DNA of 64,000 nt, from NCBI GenBank assembly GCA_942159475.1, contig OW804097.1:8895685-8959684 (forward strand), given 5' to 3'. Each line of letters starts with the position of its first letter. Within the stretch, counting starts at the first letter, position 1. A program made the translations under genes and the position numbers. The DNA is from Sthenelais limicola (Eukaryota; Annelida; Polychaeta; Phyllodocida; Sigalionidae). Below are positions 48,701-58,583 of this stretch, piece after piece. Under the pieces are notes generated by a model. That model made no database searches, was not told where the DNA came from, and saw only the letters and a list, made by a program, of their open reading frames with translations.

Positions 48701-51700
48701 CAAACAGTGGACTGGAAGAAGATGAAGTTTTCATGGGTATTGTTGGAGATCTTATGAAGGATAGTTTTGAAGATGAAATTTGCCACCTTTGTTCCTCCGA
48801 CGTTAGCTTATCTTTCAGAAAGCATTACTGTACTAAATGTAAGGAGTTACTGTGCGGGGCATGCATCAATGAGCATAGTGATGCCTGCATCAATGAGCAT
48901 TACAGGATTTATGGTCATCGGATCATCCACAAGCATGCTGCAGATGTGTGTTGCCTCCACGGGAAGAAAACCGAAACTTTCTGTAGGAAATGTAACATCT
49001 TCAGATGTCAGTCAAAAGAAGAGGAGCCTTGTGAACATCAGGATTCAAGTGGAGACGCTGAATATAAAAATACAAGCTTGGAACACATGATCAATCAGGA
49101 TAAAATGATTGGTGACAAGGTAAAAGAGTACAAGACGCTTGATGAAGGCATAGAGAAGCGCAGGGCTGAAATGGTGGAGTATGTAGAACATCATCGTGAT
49201 GAAGTGAAAAGGGTTATGGATGAATGGTCTGATGACAATCTGTCATACATTTCAAGGATGACACGCCAAGTAAGTACATTGTGCTGCTTCAATGACTCTT
49301 TTAGTTGCATGAGTGATGGTCATTTTCTATAAGGTATTAAGTAGTTGCTTGCTGTTGATTGCTAATCAGATTTAGATATAGGAGGATATATTCTCATACT
49401 TATAGTCACTACAGTTGAGGGGACTGTTACTGCATCATGCACCAGCAGGCCCCTCAATGGCGGTCATAATTTATTTAACAGTTAGTTATGTAAAAATTGT
49501 TTTTTGTTTGAATTGGAGTTGAGTCCTGCATACCAACCATCTCGTTAATGCAAACAACCCATAATTAGGACCTGTTTGACTTCAATTCAATTCAATTAAA
49601 AAATTGCTGTTGGAATTAAAAGTGTTTGGTGTTTGTCTCTGACTTGATGTAGTAATGATGCAACCATAGTTTTCCAGCCCCAATAACCCTAGCTCTCACT
49701 CTAACGGCCACTTATAGTTTATGGCAGGGTAATTATAGAGCGGGGATATCTCTCTGATGTCGAGGTGTGGAAGAAGGCATATTCCATTAGTTCCTCTTAA
49801 TCAGTTCACATCTCCATTAAAAACAGCTGGGCTCGACGCCCTCGACCCAATTTGGGGGGAAGTTCCTCCTGTCTTAGATTTAATCCTCTCTCCTCTAAGC
49901 CAGGTCATGATAGCACATATCAAGTAGGCGACCTTTAATGGCACTTAAAATCATAAAATGACGCCTAAATGACCAATGGATATATGGCCATCCCTCCCCT
50001 TCCCAGTTCCCTCTAAAGGAAAGGAGCGCTAAACTATACCAAGGCTCATTATTGTAGGATTAATAGGAAATTTGCATGTCTCACTGCGCATGTCTACTGC
50101 AGTGCATGCTGGGATGGATTCTGGTGAAATCCAACAAACAAAAAGGGTTCTCCATTAATGCTCGCCTGATCTTGCCTGATGTCCTGGGGGCATGATTTCA
50201 GTTAGTGGAGACCCCTGAAAAATATTTGGCAACATTTTTATCGAAAAATACAACCATGTCTTCACCAACATCAGAGTTTGTATGAATGATATATTAAAAC
50301 CAAATGCATGATGGGAAAGATGGGGACTTGTGTCATGGAACCATGTAAAACACAGGTATTGACATTAGCGCATTAATGAATATTCCATGCTGAACATGGG
50401 ATGTTTTCTATAGAGATTAGACTGAACCATTAGTCCCATAATTCCATGATTCAAAATGGCGGTTATGCAAATCCCTTATTCTACTTGGATTCATAATCAT
50501 TTTCCTTTTCAGGTGAGGGTGAAGCACAAGCAGTCACTTCAATGGAAGGCATTGTCTTCAGAACTCATTGGTATTCAAAAAGAACAGCCTTGGGTGAACC
50601 TTCCCCTGGACAGTAAGGACCTAACATTGTCTCCTGACGTGGTAGACTTTGTTGTTAAATTCAGAGCGGGTGAGCCTCTGTCAAGCATACTCGGTGGAGT
50701 GCCATATGTGCCTTCACCTGCACCAAGAAAAGGTGAGGAATATTTTAAATTAATCTTTTAACTTCCGTTACTGAAATTAGTTTCTTTCCTGTCCACTTGG
50801 ACTATGGGGCCATGCAGCACCTTATGGTGGCTTAACCCTTTCCTCTGAAATGAGTAGTTTTCTAACCCATTCATTACACATATTCAATACCACAATGTTG
50901 GCCCCATAATTTCCTGCAAATCAAGATTCAAAATGGCACTGCTATACCTATCATATATGATTACACTGACAAAGTTTAACGAGATTTCATGACTACTTAT
51001 TTAACTATCTTAGCCACTTTAATAAAGTGTACACAGGTCAGGTCTACATATTCTGCTAATGTAGTCTGAAAAGTGATATATACTCGCTATATCCAAATTT
51101 TGTCATTGTTATGAGGGACGGATCGCTCAGGTGTTAGACTTTGTCCTACTTGATCCTCCTATGATGGGCCCTCATTTTGCCATGACCCATATTAACACTG
51201 TACTCAGGGCTCGACTGCTAAGTCGCACATGGTGTTTGTTTACTTTTCAGTGCTGTAGTGGAAGTGGGTCCCAGTCAGTGTGGTGGTGGTGATGGAGCGG
51301 CCAAATTTTTTTGACTTTATGACAAGACTTTTCCAACTTAACGGACTTTTCTGACTTAAAATGAATTTACAACCAACTTAAACTTGACTTTTTTTCACTT
51401 TGCAAGTGACTTTTTCAACTTTGTAACTACTTTTGTGACTGTACGACTGACTTTTCTGACTGTTTTCCGACTACTATTATGATTGATTTTTTTTTAACTT
51501 CACGGCTAAAGTTTCGACTGACATAACAACTGTACAACTACTTGACCATATCATCAACTGCTTTTAGTATCCTGTTAGGACAGGGCAATGGGTGAGACAA
51601 TCCATACAACACCAATGAAGACATACATTACACATTAAAGGACAGGTGATAGACTGATACACCACAGCTGATAGGCTTGTTGCTAGAATGATATTAGTTG

Positions 51701-54700
51701 CTCTGACAACTGCCCTCCTGGTGAAGTAGCTAGAATGATAGACCGTAGCTGATGGAGTAGATCCATCCTGATCCAGATAAATCTAACAAGGTGATGGCTG
51801 TCAACTTGTTAGGTACTAATATTGCAGTTTGTTTTTTCTATTTTTGCTGGGTTGGCTATTTTTTCTCTAAGCTATGGTATTAGTCATTCAAGTTGACAAG
51901 TTGTCATGAAGGTTAACACAATAATATGGTTGTGTTAAACAGGTTGATAGGCCGCGTAAGTGTCATGGTGGCGGGGCGCGAATTAATGAAAATTAGTCGC
52001 GTAGTTGTACTGATGTGTGGACCGGAAGTAAATAATCCCCATAGAGTTAGCATTGGGGCAATAAATAATCACTCTATACATCGTATATATTGAACGAAGC
52101 GAGTACGTCCACCTGGCCCAGCCAAACTGCTACCATGCAATGAAGACTAGAACGTCTCCATAGCGATGTTATTACATCACAGGCGATGCCATGTAACAGT
52201 TGTGATGTTTCAACTGTTATTATTATTTATTGTTTTTTCCATAACAAATGATGGTTTTAATAAATAATAACCCTTCTGCCGTGTTAATATTGTTATAATA
52301 AGGAATTTGTTGTAAAAATTCCCATAATCCACTAGTGGGCAGGGGGGGGCCCCTTCCCCTTTGGGGGCGGGGCTTGTTGGCATTACATGGTTTCGCTCCT
52401 GGGGGAGCTCATCAGGCAGTCCTCAAGTAACAACAAAGGTTGATACAGGTGGCAATTTGTATCAGAAGTGACACTGACTTAATTAAGTCACAGATTTTGA
52501 AATAAAACCCCAAAAGAAGGAAGGGGTTACTTCCAAAAAATGTTAAAAGGTTGCATTTGGCCCCAGGTGGGGGCTGGATGCTGTGACTGGACTAGGTTCA
52601 GTCGGGATGTCCAGGGACGGCTGGCGTCGGGGACGTGTGGGTAGGGGAGATGGATGATCTGAGGTCGACGACGTTGGGGATAAAAATTTAGATACTATAT
52701 ACATCGTCCCAGTAACGGTTTGATGATTATGAAGGCTATAGTTGAAATTGTTTGCCTCTAAAGATGGATATATGTAAGTTAGAACTCATAAAACTGTATG
52801 ATCCATGGACAAACAGAGATTATTTATCTCCGCAATGGTGGAGCTTTGCGCGACATGTCCACATGACGTCATGAAACTGCGACAGTAGCACGACTCAAAA
52901 ACTCGCTGCCGTGGACTATTTACGCGCCCTATATCGGATCTTGTATGCTGTTAATGATAATATTGTGGTATTTTCTTTAATGTTATCACTTTTATATAGC
53001 TCTAAGAGAGAAAATAAGGTTTGAAGTGCTCTTTATTCCAAATTCAAAATGTTTCTTGAAGGATATTGAAGCCATGTGAGATTTAAATGAGAGGTATATG
53101 ATTTGTATAAGCAGCCATGTTGAAGATTCATAACGTTAACATTTATCAATTTTTTGTTTAGGTATTATAACTTGATATTATGATTTTGTAACTAGTTAAA
53201 GCATCATAATAATGTTTTGAGATGACATGGTAGAACTGTCAGGAACAATAAAGCGTTTTCTCCATGGTTCACAACAATATATTTCTATTATTTAATGATT
53301 AAATGAAGATACTTTATGAGTTGTTATATGGTTGATTGTACATATATATTGACAAATTTAATATCCTGAAGAATAAATTCCATTTATTTCATTGTTTTTA
53401 AGGGGTCATTCAAAAATTATGTAACGCATTTTTGTCTCAAAATGTACACCCCCCCTCTGCATTACGCCCCAGAATGTTATAGTGAAGAAATGCGGGCCAT
53501 TCTTCGTAATAATTCAGGGTCAGAGAGATAACGGTCAGACCTGGACCTCACCGGTACCTTTGGACTTTGGGATGATAAGAAATCCGCGAGCGTTGTGGCG
53601 GTAAGAAAGTGTGGGTAGCCTTCTGGCCGGTAGGGGCGCGACGAATGTCTGGCTGAATGAGACAACTTTAACTCAAAATTAGACAATTTAGGCTTGTCAA
53701 TTTTACAATAGTATGGGACCGTCTGACATCCCCCCCCCACCCCCACCCCCCTCGAGCGTTACATAATTTTTGAATGACCCCTAAGCTCATCTGTTGTCCC
53801 CATCTCCCTGCCCCCCCCCTCTCTCTCTCTCTCTTAAAATCCAACCAACCCAGCAATATCTGTCAGTAGACGATTGCTGTTGTTATTAGAAATTTTCATG
53901 ATATGCTTGATAACATGCATTTTCAGCTAAGTTCATGGCAGAGTGGCAGCTTCCTCCATGTGAATACAATGCATCAATAGCCTGGACACATGATGGTGCA
54001 CTGCTTGTTACTTCATCTACAGGCCTCCACCAGGTTAACTACAATATGGCATCCAGCACCTTCACAGCTTCACTCATACACAGCACCACAGCAGAACCTT
54101 TGCAGATCAGCGCAGCCGAGGATGGATCCTGGGTAATGACTGATACAGAAAAACTGGTGATTCATGATGTTAACAAGGGAGAGGTAAGGGAGTGGTTTCC
54201 TCCTGGTATAACGGCTCACAGTGCAGCTATTGATAACACATGTATCTATGTCAGGGAGGAATACTCACCCACAGTATACATATACAGCAGGGACCTGGTG
54301 GAGCAAAGGCAGTATCACATAGATCTTAAGAGGTGGTATTGTGATGACACTTTTATTCATTTAAGCCAAACAGGTGACATCTTGCTTGAGTCTCATCGGA
54401 ATCAATCCGTCCTTGTCATGGATTCCAAAACAGGAAAAAGCAGATCATTTGAGAGGATCACAGGTCCCGACAGTGATGAAGAACCCATAGTCAGTCTTTG
54501 TACTATGGGAAAGGGTCAGTACATCCTTGTGTCTGAGTTAGACTCCTCTTTTGTGAGGGTATTCACGTATCAGGGTGAATACCTGCATAATATAAAGATA
54601 GAAGGTGGGATTTACTTACCAGCTCGTGTGAGCATACTGGAGAGGCAGGGAGAGCCCACTGTCATGGCTCTCACCTCGTATGCATATGATGGTGGGCCGT

Positions 54701-54744
54701 TTAGGAGTGATCAGCATTATGTCAAGTTGTACACACTGTCATGA
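39441..54744 (+). CDS. copy B: SAP-CARD-RING-B-box-coiled coil-NHL-like protein
   Basis: Eight exons: 39441-39577, 40951-41032, 41673-41695, 45365-45563, 45774-45946, 48516-49269, 50513-50732 and 53927-54744; 2406 nt, 801 residues, all junctions in phase. The ATG (ACCACCATGC) follows an in-frame stop (39420). Domains: SAP 19-48; CARD-like about 92-195; RING 211-259 (C211, C214, C228, H230, C233, C236, C254, C259); B-box type zinc sites 294-345 and 350-382 (C350/351, H353, C361, C364, C369); coiled coil about 390-470; NHL-like propeller about 533-801 with repeats such as VFTYQGEYLHNIKIEGG. Known RING/B-box/coiled-coil proteins are E3 ubiquitin ligases; CARD suggests assembly with death-fold partners; SAP usually binds DNA. 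Together a sensor-ligase role is plausible but inferred. Intron 1 begins with GC. Introns 1, 3 and 7 are swollen by transposons. Confidence 0.85.
39577..39583 (+). other. GC splice donor of intron 1, copy B
   Basis: Exon 1 must end AAG|GCAAGT to stay in frame with exon 2 (A CTG GAA TCA). Using the nearby GT instead gives an early stop in copy A and the wrong phase. The same AAG|GCAAGT stands at 19689/19690 in copy A, and matches the best GC-AG donor consensus. Confidence 0.75.
39686..39718 (+). repeat. poly-T tract
   Basis: About 33 consecutive T within intron 1 of copy B; likely a retroposed poly-A tail in reverse or simple repeat expansion. Confidence 0.9.
39782..40083. mobile_element. hairpin MITE, copy 1 (intron 1 of copy B)
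   Basis: About 300 bp, similar throughout to 55934-56231. The first 115 bases (39790-39904) form a hairpin with about 43-bp arms (ACCCGAGGTTTTGGATGGTC against its near-perfect complement). The remainder has a second inverted pair: GACCCGGTTTGGTCAGATTC near 39917 and its near-complement ending at 40080. No coding frame. Confidence 0.8.
41138..41523 (+). mobile_element. LINE 3' end with target-site duplication
   Basis: Flanked by TTCCAATGGCC at 41127-41137 and 41524-41534. One frame reads a CCHC-like tail (CQTCNTQVSVEHLLIHCQAT) typical of the C-terminus of Jockey/CR1-type reverse transcriptases, followed by a short 3' UTR and an AACCA-type microsatellite tail (near 41500-41522). It is a 5'-truncated, dead copy inside intron 2 of gene B and absent from gene A. 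Confidence 0.75.
41808..41905 (+). mobile_element. tRNA-derived SINE head
   Basis: Carries an A-box-like CTGAGTGGTTAAGG and a B-box GGTTTGAATCC about 65 bases later, the spacing of a Leu/Ser-type tRNA with a variable arm. The cloverleaf does not close well, so it is not a functional tRNA. It interrupts intron 3 of copy B just after sequence shared with copy A. Confidence 0.55.
42160..42262 (+). repeat. tandem repeat of CATATATGGCATGC
   Basis: Four copies of ATATATGGCATGCCCGCTC-like units of 19-30 bp in intron 3 of copy B. Confidence 0.8.
42286..42694 (+). repeat. direct duplication (about 238 bp step) with YY1/TISU and NRF1 motifs
   Basis: 42286-42457 and 42524-42694 share about 170 bp at high identity. 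Each begins with CAAGATGGCGGCCACGG, which fits the TISU consensus (SAASATGGCGGC) and YY1 core. The second is preceded by GCGCATGCGC (42512-42521), the NRF1 palindrome. The ATG in the first opens 9 codons and in the second 17 codons before a stop. It is either a nested promoter inside intron 3 of copy B or a retained piece of one. Confidence 0.6.
43828..43908 (+). repeat. 21-bp tandem repeat
   Basis: Units of TTTCCACTTTTCGATCGACTA, about 3.5 copies, bounded by CTAGTCGATC and GATCGACTAG, so the whole block begins and ends as an inverted pair. Confidence 0.85.
45087..45312. mobile_element. solo LTR, 226 bp
   Basis: Begins TGCTATATATAGG and ends ATAATATAACA, bounded by GAAG at 45083-45086 and 45313-45316. 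The corresponding intron of copy A lacks it and is continuous across the site. TG...CA ends with a short target duplication indicate a solo long terminal repeat. AATAAA occurs near 45240 in the plus orientation. Orientation not settled. Confidence 0.65.
47355..48125 (-). pseudogene. LINE reverse transcriptase fragment (Jockey/CR1-type)
   Basis: On the minus strand the order of RT blocks is kept: KAFDCVPYNPLLN near 48010-47972, a SYLQGR block, VPQGSILGPLMFILY near 47848-47804, then KFRYLGIALQEDLKFESSF near 47560-47505. The frames change between blocks and the YxDD motif is missing. Dead copy within intron 5 of gene B. A nearby segment (48330-48400) resembles a separate retroelement tail. Confidence 0.8.
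51305..51550 (+). repeat. cryptic simple sequence rich in GACTTTT/AACTT
   Basis: GACTTT, ACTTTT and AACTT words recur irregularly about twenty times across this intron 7 segment without a fixed period; a degenerate short-word expansion. Confidence 0.6.
51948..52931. mobile_element. MITE with TAGGGCGCGTAAGT ends, copy 2
   Basis: Same family as 18458-18827, ends TAGGCCGCGTAAGT and TTTACGCGCCCTA. It is 984 bp because another 613-bp sequence sits inside it. Without that and one duplication it is about 361 bp, close to copy 1. It keeps the TGACGTCA palindrome (52864-52871). Located in intron 7 of copy B. Confidence 0.75.
52085..52697. mobile_element. 613-bp insertion nested in MITE copy 2
   Basis: Bounded by a 10-bp direct repeat TATACATCGT (52075-52084 and 52698-52707); copy 1 of the MITE is continuous at this place. 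No coding frame and no clear terminal inverted repeats. Contains a block TTTCGCTCCTGGGGGAGCTC. Class unknown. Confidence 0.7.
53402..53781. mobile_element. Harbinger-like MITE, 380 bp
   Basis: Perfect inverted ends of about 26 bp starting GGGGTCATTCAAAAATTATG, with TAA at 53399-53401 and 53782-53784. The TWA duplication and GGGG start match the 31893-34219 element in kind, though the sequences differ. In intron 7 of copy B. The frames inside are not genes. Confidence 0.85.
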
Positions 54745-55933
54745 GCTGCTCTTGAGTATTGTGCTGGAGGCTGTTTGTTCCTCTCATTTTGATCTATTAC
54801 TATAATACTGTAATGTATGTTTTGTTACGTATAGACAGGTTTTGTTCTCTGACTGGAAAAGCTTGAACAGTAATGAATTTGGAAAATAAATTCAAGGCCT
54901 GGAGGCCATTTTGAAGGGTCTGGAAAACAATCAACGAAATCTGTTAAATGACTTTCATTAGATTCTCACAGATTCTTGGTGTGCAATTTACCTCTGTGCT
55001 GACCCTCTTTCACAATAACGGTGACTTAGATATGGTGATTGTCATTGATTATGAAATCTGAAATAACTTAAATACAACATTGGCCTATGTACAACATTAG
55101 ATGCAGCCCTCTGGTCATTTGGGCCTTGGAAATTACTGAAAAGGGCCTGAAAATTCACTAAAAAATGGGCCAGGAAAATCACTGAAACTGGCCTGGCAAA
55201 GAGTTGTGATTATTGTGACCATAAGCAAGTTACTTTACCTTTTTGTACTACCCATGTCATTTTCCCAAACCTAATTCAACATTAGGAATTGCATTTTGGA
55301 GGTTTCTAATACATTGTCCAGGGATGAAAGTCTTCAGTATTTCTATTGAAATCAGTATTTTTGAATTTCTAATTATTATCCAATTTCCTTCGAATTCCAT
55401 CATTTTTATCCCTCAAATTAAAATTAAAAAGTATTTTTGCTGCGACCCCACTTTCATCCCTGATTGTCTTTATTGTTAAACTTCTTCACGTTATTGTGTA
55501 GAAAAGTTCACCCATCAATCCTTATCCCATGTATGACAGTTCGCTTTGTTACTACTAGGGAGTGTAGCGGATGAATTTCCCACTTACAGGACTAACTGGT
55601 AGAAGTTTAGCAGAAAAATAAGGTTGTTACATAGATTATAGCTTACAATTACTTTGCTTTGGGAATTAGTAGCATTAATTAGTCAGAATTTATTATTTGA
55701 TGTATTTTAGTTCTTGGGTTGATTTTTAAAAATGTTTGACACTTTGAAGTGTTTTAATTCTTGATGTAAAATATACCTTGGGATGAAGGTCATCTGTAGC
55801 ACGCGTTGCTTCAATGTGTACTCTTGTAGTAATGACATCCAGTCCCAGCTGGAAAGTGTATTAATTAACGATGTGTTATCAGATGAGAAAGGGACCAAGG
55901 GGATGTTAACCATCTGTAGTTAACATATTATAG

Positions 55934-56231
55934 CATTAATACCCTCGGTTTTGGATAGTCTAAGTGGTCTGTTGCTTGGTGGACAATTCAAGGGGCATTT
56001 CCACCAGGCAACAGACCACTTAGACCATCCAAAACCGAGGGTATTTGTGCTTTTAGACGCGGTTTGGTCAGATTCGACTGAGGGCTATTAAGAAAAAAAG
56101 ATTCACCAACCTCTAGACCTTTTATTTACCAGTTCTTTCGACGTCTATAACCCCCATTCCCTACCGGAAGTGATTGTTGTGGTCTATTGTGACAAAAATA
56201 CACCCCAGAATCTGACCAAACCGGGTCTAAA
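55934..56231. mobile_element. hairpin MITE, copy 2 (3' UTR of copy B)
   Basis: 55941-56042 forms a hairpin with 43-bp arms (ACCCTCGGTTTTGGATAGTC against its complement ending at 56042) and a 16-nt loop. The distal part repeats the inner inverted pair seen in copy 1, ending GACCAAACCGGGTCTAA. If transcribed as UTR it would place a strong hairpin in the mRNA. Confidence 0.85.
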
Positions 56232-56870
56232 GTCTTACATCTAATGATTAGCCGCTGTCTACCATTTACATCGAAGTGTTATTGCTATAGCAGAATTTCA
56301 TAGTTTTAATATTTACAATTGAGTGTAAAGGTGTGGTATATTTCTGTAACTATGCCAACACTTCTAGATGCTGTGAACATCATGAAATCCATGAATCACT
56401 TCAGAAGCTGCTGCTATTGATAAGCATTGAGTGACGTCTGAGCTTCAAACATTCACCAATTTTTATTTAAGTGCACAAAATATTTGTGGTTATGGCTATT
56501 TCAGGATATTTACTTTTATTACTGCATTATATTCCTTAGTCAGGAAAGTAGAAAACATTTTATAGGTTTACCTTGCCTTGTTTTGAAAACATGTTACAAT
56601 CCCGGTTACAATGTAACAATAATGTGTACTCCTTCCAATTGAAAATGATTTATAAGGGGAAGATTTTCACCAATTTAAAAAAGTGGTACATGGTATTTGC
56701 AATTGGCGATGTCAAAAAGGGTCATCATATCCTTGTACGATGGGAAGAGGAATCCTATTATTGGAATCCTATTATTGTTTGTTGCATAACGAATAATTGT
56801 TAAGAAGAGATGCTTTTATGTTATGACGTATTGTTCACGACTTTGTTGTAGAAATTTTCTACCATGTTTT

Positions 56871-56876
56871 AATAAA
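56871..56876 (+). terminator. polyadenylation signal AATAAA, copy B
   Basis: AATAAA after TCTACCATGTTTT, in the same conserved setting as 27593-27598 of copy A. Confidence 0.65.
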
Positions 56877-57049
56877 GGTACTAATACAGTTAATTACTAT
56901 TCTTTTGTTTATTTCTCCATGTATTTATTATCTGTACATTTACCGAGGATGCACTAGACCTAGGATATCTACTCATAGAAATGGAGTAAATTTGAACAAA
57001 GCAAAACAGTTTTCCTCTGATTAGACATCAACGCATAATATATGTTTGA

Positions 57050-58105
57050 TGTATTGTAAAGAAGTCTAAGGGTTTTTAGCCCATAGGTTCAGTAAGATGA
57101 AGAAGTGAGACAAGAAGTCCGAGGTTGTAGTTCGTCTGGATTCGGCCTAGGCGGTGGTGACTCAGCGAGTACCTAGGTCCGAGTCTTTCACTTTATTTTA
57201 TACTCCAAAATCATGAATTATTCATATAATCAAACCCAGGAAATATTCCACTGGCTCTTCCCCTTCCCTCTAATTGGTTGAGGGAGAGAGGATCTTCCTT
57301 GCCCACACGCCGACCTCTGCTCCCCATGCAGAGACCATAAATGGAGTGCATGCAAGTTGGATCCCTCTCCCCAGCCTTCCCCCTCCCACCCCTTACTCAT
57401 AGATCCCAAGGCTCGTGCCAGCCCCCCTCCCTCTTAGCCCTTCCCCCCTCTTGATAAACCCAGAGCAGTGTATACAGTAATTAGGTCGGGCTGGGGGAGT
57501 CGGGGTGAGCCCTGAGTGGCTCATCTCCCCCTCCCTCCTGGCCAGGCCATGTGTGGCGTGCATGCCCCGACCATGATCAGGGCTAAATAGGTCGGATCTT
57601 GGGTCTAAAGATTTCAGTTCTTTACATTCGTCCCATATTTTATTTTTGCTGAAAGCTTTCTTTCGAACAAAATATTTAGCCACTGATCAGCCCAGTCCAA
57701 CCAAACAAGAGAAATAGAAATAAGGTTACATAATTTACACACACAAAATCATAAAAAGGGTAAGGTAAAAGTATTATAAATTATTATATCTGTAGACCTA
57801 ACGGGTCAAGATGGAAAGTTTCCAAAGGGAGTGGCTCTATTAAAAGGAGTGTTCATTTATATCAGAGACCATCACCCTGCACTAAAAAGTCTTTTAGTCG
57901 AATATTATGTAAGAGAAGTCTCTGTGTTTTTAAGTGTGCTTCTGAACACTGTTAAATGTCTTCCTTTGTACGGAGCTAGTACACACAAAGTTCTCAAGTA
58001 CGGTCGTCACCGCCGTCTCCTCTGCCCGGCCGGTCAGCCGAGGCCCCCGCTGGACCTCGTCGCTGACCGACAGGACGCCCGTCTCTTTCTCTCTCCTCCT
58101 TTGGC
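57050..58105 (-). repeat. probable 3' LTR region
   Basis: After env, a purine-rich tract on the minus strand (RC of 58079-58102, AAAGGAGGAGAGAGAAAGAG) could be the polypurine tract that primes plus-strand synthesis. The DNA beyond it has GC-rich promoter-like segments and minus-strand AATAAA sequences. The short frames within it show no known domain. Edges uncertain. Confidence 0.4.
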
Positions 58106-58290
58106 CATGGAGAGTGAGAGCGGTTGGGTAGTCAACACTACAATATTTCCACTTTTAACCTCAAACACTACAGAACACCTGTCGACTTTACTGTAGCATC
58201 ACGTATAAACTCTTATTACTTGGAAAAATACCTCTTCAAAGCAGAATGGTCGGAGACAAGGTGAGGGCTTCGATTCCATGGTGCTTCCTC

Positions 58291-58572
58291 TCAGGCTCCT
58301 CTGTCTCGACCGATTCTGTTTGTGTAAAAACAACTTCTCACAATGAGAGTTGAAATAAAAATACCTTTTTGGGCTGGATCCTTGTCCACGGATTCCACCA
58401 TTTCCTCCCGAGAGAGAAAATGGATTTCACCCAGGTATACTACTCTGTGTTCTGTGATCTCCCTCGCACCCGAGAAGAGGACAGAACAAATATTAATAGT
58501 AAATATTAAACAAGAGTAAGTTACAGACAAGTTCAAAAAGTGTTTGTTACCCCAGAGAAACCAAATAAACAT
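58291..58572 (-). CDS. small ORF after env, possible membrane peptide
   Basis: 93 codons, ATG at 58572, twelve bases past the env stop. The N-terminal 35 residues are hydrophobic (LSVTYSCLIFTINICSVLF), as in a signal anchor; the rest is charged and unrecognised. It could be an accessory product of the retroelement or a chance frame in the env-LTR spacer. No homology recognised. Confidence 0.25.
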   Translation of the reverse strand: MFIWFLWGNKHFLNLSVTYSCLIFTINICSVLFSGAREITEHRVVYLGEIHFLSREEMVESVDKDPAQKGIFISTLIVRSCFYTNRIGRDRGA

Positions 58573-58583
58573 TGGTAGACTAA

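Larger units (their letters stand above)
54745..56895 (+). other. 3' UTR of copy B
   Basis: Shares blocks with the 3' UTR of copy A, notably 56240-56420 with 27028-27190, and the last 50 bases before AATAAA. A hairpin MITE (55934-56231) has been inserted within it. Confidence 0.6.

Noticed and set aside
53477..53746. Minus-strand frame of 89 codons
   Set aside because: Lies wholly inside the 380-bp Harbinger-like MITE.
57831..58196. 121-codon plus-strand frame in the retroelement end
   Set aside because: Opposite strand to the element and no domain; probably an LTR-region by-product.
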